From Chaetorhynchus papuensis (taxonomy: Eukaryota; Chordata; Aves; Passeriformes; Rhipiduridae), in NCBI GenBank assembly GCA_013396525.1, contig VWYX01000208.1:40366-104365 (forward strand): DNA of 64,000 nt, in the 5' to 3' direction. Position 1 is the stretch's first letter, and each line of letters starts with the position of its first letter. The translations under genes were made by a program, and so were the position numbers. The notes under the pieces are model-generated. The model was given only the letters and a program-made list of their open reading frames with translations, was not told the origin of the DNA and did no database searches. This document shows, in pieces, positions 12,069-23,500 of the stretch.

Positions 12069-12164
12069 AGTTTCTGCTCAGCCTAAACAGGCTGGAAAGA
12101 AAACTTCTTGGAAACAATGCAACATTTTCAAAATATTTGCTTAAATACAGATGTTCCAGAGGAG
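12069..12164 (+). CDS. IL33: IL33-like, candidate linker exon (poorly conserved)
   Basis: This is the best of three candidates for the exon joining the chromatin-binding exon to the cytokine domain. It has a strong pyrimidine-rich acceptor (CCTTCTCTTTGATTGTGTGTGCAG) and a moderate donor, GAG followed by GTGTCT. It is phase 1 at both ends and 96 bases long, so the frame is preserved. The translation contains FSKYLLKYRC, which could align with VQKYTRAL of human IL-33. The corresponding mammalian region is the poorly conserved, protease-sensitive linker, so homology cannot settle the choice. Alternatives are 11957-12037, whose frame includes SDVPLLEDVIQAV, and an exon from 12091 whose frame includes LETMQHFQN. 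Skipping this exon would also keep the frame. Confidence 0.4.
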
Positions 12165-13328
12165 GTGTCTTGTTATAAAGCAAGTAATAAAGTTTTTGGT
12201 GAAGTCGAGCATTCCTAAAACATTATGCCACTGCTGGTGCATTCTGTGTATCCTGTTGTTTTGCTTGCCTAATTATTCTGGCAAAGACAGGGTTTTTTAT
12301 CTTGCAGCATACCCTGGAGGTCTGCGTGATCTCAGAAATATGTTAACTGCATTTGCAAGTATCGAACCTCTTCCAGTAAAACAACGTTCAGCTGAACATA
12401 ATCAAAATTGTGCCTTATAGTGTTATTCTGTAGGTGTCTGACATCCAAGTGTCTGGGCATATATCCTTCTGACATCCAGAACAGCACAGTTGTGTTCAGG
12501 AGTGAAAGGGAATAATTTCTCTACTGGCAGCTTTTCGCTAGAAAGACCTGGGTTTTTTATTTTATTTTCAGTCAGAGATATCTGATCCCCAAAATAAATG
12601 CTGCTGTTTTAGGTAGCCATATGCACTCTAACCTAAAAGTCCTGTTTATTCCAGATCCAATTTTCAAAATGCATTATTGGGAAACAGGCAAGTACTTACC
12701 TATGAAATACAGGAAACCAGTCAATAAACAATATGCTGCAGAGAAACATCCCCTACTTTACCTCTTATTTTCTTCGTAATGAAACTTTTAACTTTATTTT
12801 TCACATCTTTCCATTCAAAGACTTCTGTAAACAACCTTGCTTTGGCTCAGGCTCCCCACAGAGCTCCATTTGCTACTCTAAGTCTACTCATTCACCAGCC
12901 AACTGCAAATGTGGACCCACTCTCCCATATTCAATTTCATCCTGTCCCCATTAGTCTTTAGTCCTTTTGTCCACCATCCCTCCTTTTTACACTATCCCTC
13001 AGGCTCTTGGGTTGAAAGCTATTTTTTCAAACTCAAGTTTTCACGTGTTATCTCTCTGAAAGTTTGAGATACATCTTTTCTGCTCCCTGACATAACCTTC
13101 TAAGCAAAGAAAGATTTATTTTCCTTCTTCACACTGACATCAAGCCCCCAAAAAAGCTGCTTAAGCCCACTGTGTAACTTCTAGTATATGTTGGCTATGC
13201 TGCTCATAGTTCAAATATACATAGATTATCAAGTAAAGATTGTTAAAAAAATGCACTTAATCTTTTTCTAATGAAATGTTGCCACTTCTCTGTTAATAGT
13301 AAAATTAATTACAACTCATTTTTTTTAG

Positions 13329-13451
13329 CGTTTAGCCTGCGAGAAACAGTGAAATGTTATATTCTAACTGAAGATTCAAAAACAGTGCATTTTGACATTG
13401 ATGAAGATGGTCATTATGAAATATCTACCAAGGATTCACAATCCCATGAAG
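13329..13451 (+). CDS. IL33: IL33-like, first beta-trefoil exon
   Basis: The acceptor is a T-run, TTTTTTTTAG, ending at 13328. The donor is GAAG followed by GTAGTG at 13452. The exon is 123 bases long (human exon about 126) and phase 1 at both ends. The translation includes LTEDSKTVHFDIDEDGHYEI, which aligns with the human IL-33 segment STYNDQSITFALEDESYEI with a one-residue insertion. This is the start of the IL-1-type cytokine fold. Codons are open on both sides and no stop interrupts the exon. A CR1 copy begins only about 85 bases downstream in the following intron. Confidence 0.88.
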
Positions 13452-13535
13452 GTAGTGTTCTTTATGTACCAAAACTCACCAACTGTGTGTCTAGTACTCA
13501 GGACATTTTAAAATGTACTATTATGCGTAATGTGT

Positions 13536-14024
13536 CCAGCCCTGGGCCTCTCACTCCAAGAAGGACATTGAGCTGCTGGAGTGTGTCCAGAGAAGGGCAA
13601 AAAGGCTGGTGAAGGGTCTGGAGCACAAATCCTGTGAGGAGCAGCTGGGGGAGCTGGGGTTGTTTAGCCTGGAGAAAAAGAGACTCAGAGGGACCTTATC
13701 ACTCTCTACAGCTCCCTGAAAGGAGGGTGTAGCCAGGTGGGGGTTGGGCTCTTCTCCCAGGTAGCAAGAGACAGGATGAGGGGAAATGGCCTCAGGTTGT
13801 GCCAGGGGGGCTTTAGATTAGATATTAGGAAAAATTTCTCTACTGAAAGTGCTGCCAAACTCCGGAACAGGCTGCCCAGGGAAGTAGTTGAGTCGCCACT
13901 CCTGTAGGGATTTAGGTGTGTGGATGTGGTGATTAGGAACATGGTGTACTTGGCAATGTCAGATTAGTGGTTGGATTCAATGATCATAAGGGTCTTTTCC
14001 GACCTAAATGGCTCTATGATCCTC
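13536..14024 (+). mobile_element. CR1 LINE fragment in intron of the IL33-like gene
   Basis: The plus strand shows ordered CR1 3' blocks: a GGAGTGTGTCCAGAGAAGGG segment, then GGAGCTGGGGTTGTTTAGCC, then an AGGCTGCCCAGGGAAGTAG-type block. It ends near GGCTCTATGATCC. It is 5'-truncated and has no intact ORF2. The apparent 113-residue frame at 13271-13612 is a read-through of the cytokine exon into this element. Confidence 0.9.
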
Positions 14025-15325
14025 TTCTCTGTAGACATAACTTTATACTGGATCTGTATGAATATTGATAATGATACAGGAAAACTTTTATCCTGATTTA
14101 CAGTAAGTTTGTAATACATTTAAATGACAAAATTATACTGTTCATGCTCATTTGACTTAGTGGGAAGTCTAGACATCTAGTGCTAAAGAAAGAGAAAGGA
14201 AAGATAATCCTCAGGAACAAGGGTAAAATGAAGAAAATTAGAGCATAATTTGGAATTCGTGGGGTTATTTTATTTTTCATGGAACTCTTTTGTCTCAAAT
14301 GGGGTTTCTTTGTTTGACACCAAAGATGTTGTCATAGCTGTCATCATGCGAACGCTTGTTAGAGGAGGTAATGTTGGTAGAGAAGAGATAAATAATATCG
14401 AATGCAATTATTCTAGAATGGTACCATTTCCAGAGATTTGAAAGTAGGAAAAAACCCAATAAAACATATTTTTGACAAAAACAGAGGAAAAGGCTGAAAT
14501 CTGTAAGTTAGCTATTGAATTATTAAAACTTTTATTCTATTAAATTGTGAATATTGACAGCTGCACTGATAGGGTACTTAAGTGGGTTTTATGTATTTTT
14601 CAGTATCTTTTTCTTGATAATTCCATAGAATTTTGAAGTCACTCAGACAATTAGTATCGCTATTTTATGAAAAGAAACAAAACCTGTATAGGTATACAGT
14701 GGAGGCAGTTTGTGAACAGATACATAGTCTGACAAGCCTGATGTAGAAGATTAAAAAAATAAAAAGGAAATTCTGTGAAGTATTATTGTGCACACAAGCA
14801 CCACAGTATTAGGTTCAGTTGTGACCAGGATGTTTGTGATTTTGACCTGAAGTGGATGATGTTTTCCCCAGCTGACTGGCTGTGTGATTCAGGCTGATGT
14901 TAGAAAACCCAGAAGCCGCCTGCTATTGTTACCTGTTACCTCCCAATCTCGTAAATTTCATATTAGGGTCCTCACTTTCACTGCCAAAGCACTTCAGGCT
15001 CCTCTTTAATAGCACACTAGGCTTTACATCTGGTCACCAACCGCTTGTTTCTCAGGTGCATTCTCTGTAGCAAAAGATATTTAAGCAATCAATACACTTT
15101 TTAGACTCAGTGTTCAGACTTCAAGAGTACCTGTTCACAAGTTTAACCCTCCAGGGTTAAATGAATTCAGAAACCCTCAAGAAAAGACATCTGATATCTG
15201 TCGCTATTATACACTCCTTCTCAGATTATGTTTCAAAACAATTCTTTAAATAATTTGTATTATTTTTAAATTTGAGGAATGTAGCTCTCTAATTCCACAT
15301 ATTTGTTAAATACATTCTATTTTAG

Positions 15326-15397
15326 ATATTGCGTGGTTAAGCGTGTTCACAAGGAATGAAGCACCAGTTACTGATAAGCCTCTTGTGGGAATAAAAG
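15326..15397 (+). CDS. IL33: IL33-like, second beta-trefoil exon
   Basis: The acceptor is ACATTCTATTTTAG, ending at 15325. The donor is AAAAG followed by GTATCA at 15398. The exon is 72 bases long and phase 1 at both ends, so it splices in frame with its neighbours. With the split codon completed as Asp, the translation starts DIAWLSVFTRNEAPV, aligning with DKVLLSYYESQHP of human IL-33. The Asp codon created at the join with the next exon aligns with Asp178 of human IL-33. The human caspase-3/7 site there reads DGVD, while the bird reads GIKD, so the P4 aspartate is missing. Sequence identity in this short exon is low; the support comes mainly from phase, size and position. Confidence 0.75.
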
Positions 15398-17759
15398 GTA
15401 TCATCTCTTTGTTAGGGTTTGGTTTTGAAGATGCATTTGAGAGTAGGAAATGAAGGTAGTAGTATTTTACACATAGATTTGACATTAGAAGTAACATATT
15501 GTACCAGATTTTTCACTTAGGTCACGTTCCTGGACAGCTCTAGAAGTAAAAGAGCCTTTCTGTGTTCTATAAGAAGAAATCTTCAAAGTTACAAAATTTG
15601 AAGATTAGGAGTAGTGGCTTGGACTGAACACAAATGCATACAAGGAAATACATTGCATGCAAACTAGAGCATACAATTTGTTTTGTAGAAAAGTGTGGGT
15701 GTTCTATTGCTGGCATATGAGTCTTAACTAGCAAAGACCTGTTTTAGCAGGACAGGAAAACCAAAAAGAAGTGAATATGAAGAAAGAGGAGGCACACTTT
15801 TGAAGCTTTCATATTGTACACGTAAGAAATTATTGCGAAAATCAAAGATATATTAGCTCAGGTATTGCAATGGAAGAAAACCTCACTCTAATTCCAGCCA
15901 TTGAGGGCTGCTGTAACCAATGAGAACAAATACCCATCTGGCCCAGTACTGCACCCTGAAGAAGGGCCAAATGAGGATTTCTAAGGAATAGTATAAAAAC
16001 ACTGATATCCTCCCAAATCCCAAAGCTTTGCATTTTAGGGATAATCCAAGCAAGAAGTTATTTAGTTTATTTAATTACAAGGCATTTTCTTTGCATGGAT
16101 TTTAAAATTTCTCCTTGGACACGGGTAATGTTTTAGTGACCAGAGAGATGAGGTAATTCATTCATAAGCCATCAGAGAGTGGAAGCATCACGTATGCAAT
16201 CATGGAAAGGATCCTTACTTTCCTTACCATTCACTGGCTGCCTGATAGACCACTTGTCACATCTTACAGAGGCCATAGAGAAGGTTGGGCTTCTTTGGAC
16301 TTAATTAGGCTAAACAATGTATAAGCAAGTCACAAGAAACGCTATTGATGGAGAAAGCCAAGGATAGTTAGGATATAAGTCATGTTGATAGATGTCCCTG
16401 GTCAACTGGATGGACTCCTGCATACCTTTTTTTGTTGTCACTCTTACCTCCAAGTGAGAACACTCTTGGCTTGGATAAGAAATCTCTCTTGCCTGTTGAT
16501 GTGTCTCTTTAAATGCCCCAACTGAAATTGGACAATTGCAGCTGAGGCAATCTAAGGTGATGTCACAAAAAGTAATAAAAATGACAGAATTGTAGACCTA
16601 GTCTACTATATTTATCTGAATACCCATGTAAACTGAGTAAAGCATACTCAGTTTTGGCTAGAGAGTTTTTCTCAATTTTTAACAAGGATTTTAACGCTAT
16701 TTTCATGCTATAGCTATCTCAGAAAATTTTCTTCAGAAGAATAATACAAAAGCATTACAGTCAAGGAAAGTTAAGGCAATTAAAATCAGGGCCAAGAGCA
16801 GCTAAAATTAGTCAGGTGGGATGAATATGTTCTGCTAATTCTGAATATCCTTCAGAGGCTAAAAAATGCCTTTGGTAATATGTATTAAAATCCCGAAGTC
16901 CTTAACTGCAGCTGTTAATGCATAATAATCTAACATCTTAAAAATTTGTATTCAGTTGCTGCAGTGGTAAACATATAGATCAACTGCCACTTTCTTTTAT
17001 ATTTTTTGTGTTAAATGGTACACTTAAGATACTTCTAAATGCACAAGCGGTATTATTTGAAATAAGTCTGCGAGTCAGTCAGATAGGTAAAACACCCCTG
17101 AGTAGTCATTAATGTAATGGGTTTTGCCAGGTAATGCTCTTGTGTGCTGTATCAGTTGGCAAAGGTTACCTTACTTTGTTTACTTTTTGCTGAGGCCTTT
17201 GAAATACCAGAAAGTAGCAAAGAACATTGTCAGCTTATCAGGCTGAAGAATGTCCCATATTATTGATATTGTCTTACTTCCTACAGCTGAAAAACTGTAT
17301 TAGCTTAAAAATGGAATTAATCAAATGCATTCACAATTATGATAGTAGGAGGATTTTGATCTAGAAACATACAGAAAATAAAAGGGAAAAAATTCTACAT
17401 TTGCCATTGTGACATATACATAGTCAAGTATATACCATAAACATGTTTATTACACATATGTGTTATCTACTACTGCGTATGCCTTTGTAGTTCATATGAC
17501 ATATATTAATGTATAACTGATATTTCACACATTGACTACAAAAGTAGAGAATGAAAGTATATATATGGCAAATTTAAAGCCTCAGAGAGGCATAGGCTTT
17601 AAACACTTTAGACAAGAGAATGGTATCAAAAGTGATTTTATTTATTTCCATTCCTTTGCCTAGAAATGAAAATTTTCTCTTTGTAGAGTGTATTCATCTC
17701 TGCTTCATTTCATAAAGTGATACTCTTATTATTACAATATTCTTCTCTGTGTAAAACAG

Positions 17760-17848
17760 ATTCTAAAAATTTGGTGATCCTCACACAGAGATCAAAGCTT
17801 AATGAATTTGTCCTGTTGTGCAAGGGTAAGAAGCATCTGTCTCTGAAG
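17760..17848 (+). CDS. IL33: IL33-like, third beta-trefoil exon
   Basis: The acceptor is TTCTTCTCTGTGTAAAACAG, ending at 17759. The donor is CTGAAG followed by GTAAGA at 17849, which is near consensus. The exon is 89 bases long, phase 1 at the start and phase 0 at the end. The translation contains SKNLVILTQRSKLNEFVLLC followed by a basic KGKKH stretch. This aligns with human GKMLMVTLSPTKDFWLHANNKEHS, including the K.L.V.L pattern and the aromatic and hydrophobic core of the trefoil. It is followed by the largest intron of the gene (about 8.4 kb). Confidence 0.85.
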
Positions 17849-20800
17849 GTAAGAAATAATTTTTTTTCTTTATAACACATGGGTGCTCTTTCTTGCTATA
17901 GGACAATTTCCCCCACAGACCTTTTCAAATTCACTTTACTTACCACCTTCCACATTGTATAACTTCCAAGTACATCCCTTCAATCTGTCTTGGGAAATAC
18001 TCAGAGGAGGTTATTGCAAAAATTTTTGGGTTGGGTCGTTGACTACTGCCACTAGAAGACAGTCGGGGATGTTGGGGTCCAGTCTCTGGAGAGAAAGAGG
18101 GAGCTTCCTAGACAGAACACATGCAGGAAAATAAGAGGGGAGCAAAAAGCAGGAATCTTGCCTTGGAAAGAGATGAGTTTAAGATGGAAATTATTTTCTT
18201 TCAATGAACCCACATTACAAGATAAGGAATGTGATAAAAAGAAGACACAGCTGAACATCCTGTTTCAAGCGTTTACTGGTGTCTAAGCATCCTCATCTTC
18301 TCCAGCCTTGTGAAGGTTTGTTTCTGATAGGAAGAGAAGGCAAGGATAGTCTTTCCTAGTGAGGGATTATAATCATTGTTAAAATTCTGTCTGAATCTGA
18401 AGAATGCTATGTTGCAATTTACCCTCTAAAACAGAGCAAAGGTCCAAGAAGCTCTGTTTACACAGGTATGTTGAGATAAAAAATGACACTTCATCTAATG
18501 TCAGCCATGCATGATGGCGTAAAACACCAAGTGCTTCCTCAAAAAGTCTTGGATGTTTTTCATTTGTTTTTAACTCACAAACGACTATAAAATATATTTC
18601 CTGAGTTTTTCTAGGGAAAGATATGTTGTAAGATACATAAATTATATTTAGAGCCTATTACTCAACGAAAGGAATTTTCCTTTCTGTTCCTGAAACAGCA
18701 ACTATTTTAAAAGGATTTTTCTGGTTCAGAGATTACTTTTTCATAAATTAATTGTTTGAAGGGTGTTCCAGCAAATCAGGAGAAGAACTGAGTGTTGAGC
18801 CCTAATTGATTTTACTTTCCAGTGAACTACTATAAAATTCGAGGTCATACCAAATTATGTTTCTTGACATAATTGAAAGCAGTTCTTCTGTGAAGATGAA
18901 GTGAGACATATTTGGTGGCTACCAAATATGTGAAAATCTTGGAATGATTACAGACCTTTCTTTTTTCAGCACAATACAAATAATTTCCTTAATCTCAACA
19001 GGAATTCTGGTATGGAACGTGACAAGGCTTCTTATCTGCAATAAAGTTTTGGTATCCTGGTACAATATGGTTCAATCAGGGCTGCATTTCTAAATAGAAT
19101 CTGGGCATTAAACAGTTTGAAGGACTGCCTTGAGTATTTGCTTTCAACCCAATTCATTTGCATTGCAAATGGTAAAGGAGGAATATAATAATGCACATTT
19201 TTCAATAACTTATCAATTTATTAATTTTGGATAATTTTAATGTAATAATTAATGAACTTCAAAAAATATATTTTTTTCTTTAGAATTAATGCCACATTTG
19301 ATAGGTTTAAAAGGCAAAATAAGAAGAAAAAAATTACCAAATCAAATTACAAAATTAACAAATGTGTGTGGCTTGTAAACACAGGTCTTAAAAGCATCCT
19401 GTTCAGAGCCAGATTATCCTTCAGTGGAGAGATGCAATATGAAAACGTGCAACCATGAAGATCCTGACTTTAAACAGGTATACAATCACGATCAAACAAA
19501 TAAAAACCTGTGTGTGATACTGTGTATGCAAACATAGGTGTGTAAAAAGAGCTGCTAAATTCAACCTGTTACTCATTAGGGGACAAATTGCTTACTTTTC
19601 TTTCAGCTGATCTTTTGTATTTTCCTCAGAAAGAGGGAAATAAGACATTTTCCCTTGACTTCTATTTATGAGTACATCCTTCAGTCTCCAGGCAAAATAT
19701 CTGACTTTCAGTTAAAACATGAAAGGTGGATATGTTTCCTGTATTACTATGCTTATACAAAATGGAGGGAGATACAAAGTAGATTTCATCTAGTACAAAT
19801 TCTTAGGCGAGACCTAGAAAATCTGGATGAGTGTATTAGCAGAACTAGAAAGATCAGATTGCGAAAGTTAAGGCATTTTAAGAACTAATGAATCCATCAG
19901 CCATAAACTTCTGAGAAGTAATAAAGCCCTGTTGTATTTTCAGACTGAATTTCTTATCATTGGATGATTATAAAACAGGAATAATGCATTGTGGACAGAA
20001 GTACAGATAGCTGGGCGGTTTCTTAACATGTTTTGTAACAAAAGCTTGGTTTTCTTGGCTTTTCTCTAGATAGAAATGATAAAACGTAGTACGCACATGA
20101 AGGAAATTATTTGCTCTTTAGGATACCTTACATAGACATGTAAGGTCTAGATCTTAAAACAGAGAGAAAATGCAAAACTAAGGAAATGTAACTAATAATA
20201 ATTTCTATTAGGGTTGTAGCCCTGTGGGTTTATTATTCAACTGAAAAGACAATCTTTCCCATTTCAATAGGCAAAATTAGAGCTATTTGGGCTCAGATAC
20301 TTTCAGAACTTCATAGCAGGGACAGTGAAACCCTGAACACCTGAAATTCCCAGCCTAAAATTTCTAAAATTGCTAACCTTTCATAAACCAGAAATTATTG
20401 AATTACCAATTCTGGGAAATTGAAGTCTCTCTGAAATGGTTTTCAAAAGGTATGAGCTACACTACTAATAATTAATGAACAAATCTCCTGAGTTCTGGGC
20501 CTGGAAAATATAAGTGGGTCCTTCAGTTTAAGTTCTGCAGATTACTCATCTGCCACTAATATTCCTTGGCTCCACACAGAAGGAGAAAGCAACAAAACTT
20601 AGGAAAATCACAAGGCAACTTTTAGTCCCCTCCTGGTATGCTGTAAACTATCACAGTCATATTGATTCTTGCAAATTATATTTCATACACTTTTTTATTT
20701 AATGCACTTTCTTTTAACATAAGAATAAATGCCTTTTCTGTGGAGCTGTTCACAAATAAAGACTTGGTATCTTTGTGCCTGCAAGTTTTGGGGGAACATC

Positions 20801-23164
20801 TGGAAAGAGCTGTAACAGTTGCCTGTAGAGACCCATTAATCACTTTGGTTTCTAAATATAGTTACAATGAAAAATTCTTTATGGGAACCCATTCCTTTCC
20901 TAACAAGATCTAGTCATCATGCTTTTTGCTGATACCCTGAAATAGAAGAAAAAATGTTACTCATTGGTATGAGGAGAAATCAGAAGCCTACACTTGAACC
21001 ACATATAGTTGGGCAAAGAGGCAAAATCACAGGCAACTCTGAATCATGAGATTCTTAATAAACTTTCTAAAATGGGTATACTGGTCAGTAAATACTTTCT
21101 AGTGCAATGAATAAAGCCTGCATTGTCCTTAGGACGAGAAAGTGTGGGAGAAATGCACTGAGATGGAGCAATATTTCTCATGGATAATGACAAAGCTATG
21201 CGAGGCTGAAATGTGATATTTAATCTGCTAGCTTTGAATAGTTAACCCTAAAGACAGGCATTTTCCTGGTTTTTATTTGAAGACTGCTGGTAGAATAACC
21301 AGAAACGTGAGAATCTGTGGACCCTGTTTTCATACCAGGAAGAGTTGCATCTAGTGTTGTAAACATTCATTTCTGTAACCAAGGCTATAGAAATATGGTT
21401 CGCAATCACTATTAATTGAAACACCTTTTATTAAATTTAATAAAAGTATTAATTAGGTTGTTATAACAATAAAATAATTTTTTTTTAATTTACAGCAAGT
21501 AATACTCTACAATAACATCAGATTCTGATTGGGGATTAAGTCAGAAAGGTAACACAGGTGACAACCAATATTTACTGCAATGCTGTTGTGGTAAGAATGG
21601 AAAACAGCACTGTAGACACAACTATGGCCTCACACAGTTCACACAGCGGCAGCATCCCAGCCAGAGCAGCAGTAGAGAAGTCAACCCCTGCAGTTAACTC
21701 AGGAGCATTTGCTTATAACTGTGATTATTCTAGCTCTGTAATAGAGCATGCTTTTCATAATTAATAATATCATAGAAGCAAATGCAGTTAACCACACAAC
21801 AGGATGAACTAAGAGCTGCAAAACAGTATTTCCCTTTAGATCCTCCACTGAAAAGGTTTTCCCAGTTCCCCCACCCGTATGCATAATTCTCCCAGTAGGC
21901 AAGAGAACTCTCATTTTACCATTTTCATTAATTATGTGTAAATTTTTACTATTTTTTACTCTTCCAGAAGTGCAGGAATTAGTGAGTATATACTGGTTAT
22001 CAAAGAAGTACATATCTTCTTCAGTACATATCTGTAGTATCTCGCTTCAGTGTAATTTCTGTTGCTGTTCAGCCATAGTATTTTACTATTCTTGACCCAT
22101 TACGACCCTCAGACTTTTGTAGATGTATTCTTTACCCTCTCATCTTTTCTTAAGTACGCAGTTTTCCCTCCGTTTCAAATCTTCACGAATTAACACATTT
22201 GCTTAAAAGATGACCAAAAGAGAGAACTTAACAATTTGAATCACTGGATTTGGCTGCTTCTCTTCAAGTTGTTGTTCCTTGCTGGATAATGCAAGGTTAT
22301 TAGGTGGTTGTATCTGGACAGCATTTTCCCAAAATTTTGACTGTCATACCCCAGCCTGGATGGACTGGAACATGAAGGACTGCAGTTGTAAAAGTTCTAT
22401 TGAGAACTGTAAGAGTTCCTATTCTATAGTCTTCTTTATTTTGCTGAGTAGTTTAATGAAGCTAAATAAGAGAGAGATTACACCAGAGGCTATGCAGTCA
22501 TGAAAGACTTTCTTAACAGACTTACTCTTTACTCCAGTTAAATAAACCAAAATAAACCCTAAGCAGGTAAAATCTGGCATGTGAGGCCCACTAAGATATT
22601 TTTGTTCAGAAGTTTTGACCTTGTTAGTAGTGACAGTGCCATGTTTACTGTGCTTGGCATCAGGCTCTGGGGGCACAGTCCTTTTTGGCACCCAGCATGC
22701 AGCTAGAAGGGATTTTCTTTTTTGGCTCCAAAAGTTGATTCATCTATTGAAGAGCCAAGGAGTGATCAGCAAACTTCACTCACCCTTCAGTAGTCATGCA
22801 TGGCCAGCGTGGAAGTCTGATGGAGGGTGAAAGTGGACTGTTCTGGGCTGAACAAAGTCACATCACCATTGATGGCTGCTGTATCAGAGATCCTATACCT
22901 TCAGTATGAATGGAATCAAAGGCGGCAGAGTTAATGCTACAACTAATAATGCCAAAGCATTTTTCTTGATCCCTTTTGCAGCAGAGCGCAGGCCAAAGTT
23001 TACTTTCAGTGGAGCAATGTCCAAAACACCTGGAGCCGACTGACGTAGGGCTGGAAGCACAGTCCTACTGTTTGTCAGAACAGGACCAGCTGTGGTAAAA
23101 AAAAAAGCACATCTGAGACCCTGCCCCAGATATTCACTCAGACCCACTTCCTGCCAGTGGACAG

Positions 23165-23500
23165 GGGACAGAATAACAAAAGCAAAAGTAAGAAAACTTT
23201 CAAGTCAAGAAAAAACCTCAAAAGTAAAATATATGTAGGTCAGAAAAAACCACAAGTGATGCAAAAGTACTTAGTCATTTCCTCCTACAAGCAGACCAAT
23301 GCCCAGCCAGTCTCTGAGCAGCAGCCTTCTTGGAAGCACTCATCCCCTCAGCTCCACAATCTCCTTCCTCTACACCAGGCTTTATGACTGGCTATGATGT
23401 TACATGGCACAGAGTATCCCTTTGGCCACTCTGGGACAGCTGTCCCAGCTGTGTCCCCTCAGCTATCCATCCCAGCCTATTCACTGAGGCCGAGTGGGCA
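23165..23500 (-). mobile_element. ERVL-type LTR fragment
   Basis: On the plus strand the segment CCAATGCCCAGCCAGTCTCTGAG, followed further on by ATCCCTTTGGCCACTCTGGG and CAGCTGTGTCCCCTC, matches blocks of the same avian ERVL LTR family as the copies at 5.1 and 6.7 kb (the long copy also has CAGCTGTGTCTCCTCCCAGC). Diverged, edges unclear. The sequence to the left (22.4-23.15 kb, minus strand) may be attached internal sequence. Confidence 0.55.

Noticed and set aside
13271..13612. 113-residue frame as a single gene
   Set aside because: It is the cytokine exon (13329-13451) extended by intron sequence on the left and CR1 sequence on the right.
22419..23147. Minus-strand frames beginning MPKRTVPPEP and MGLSEYLGQG as a host gene
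   Set aside because: They lie next to an ERVL LTR fragment inside the IL33-like intron, are short and unconnected, and match no host family I know. They may be retroviral debris.
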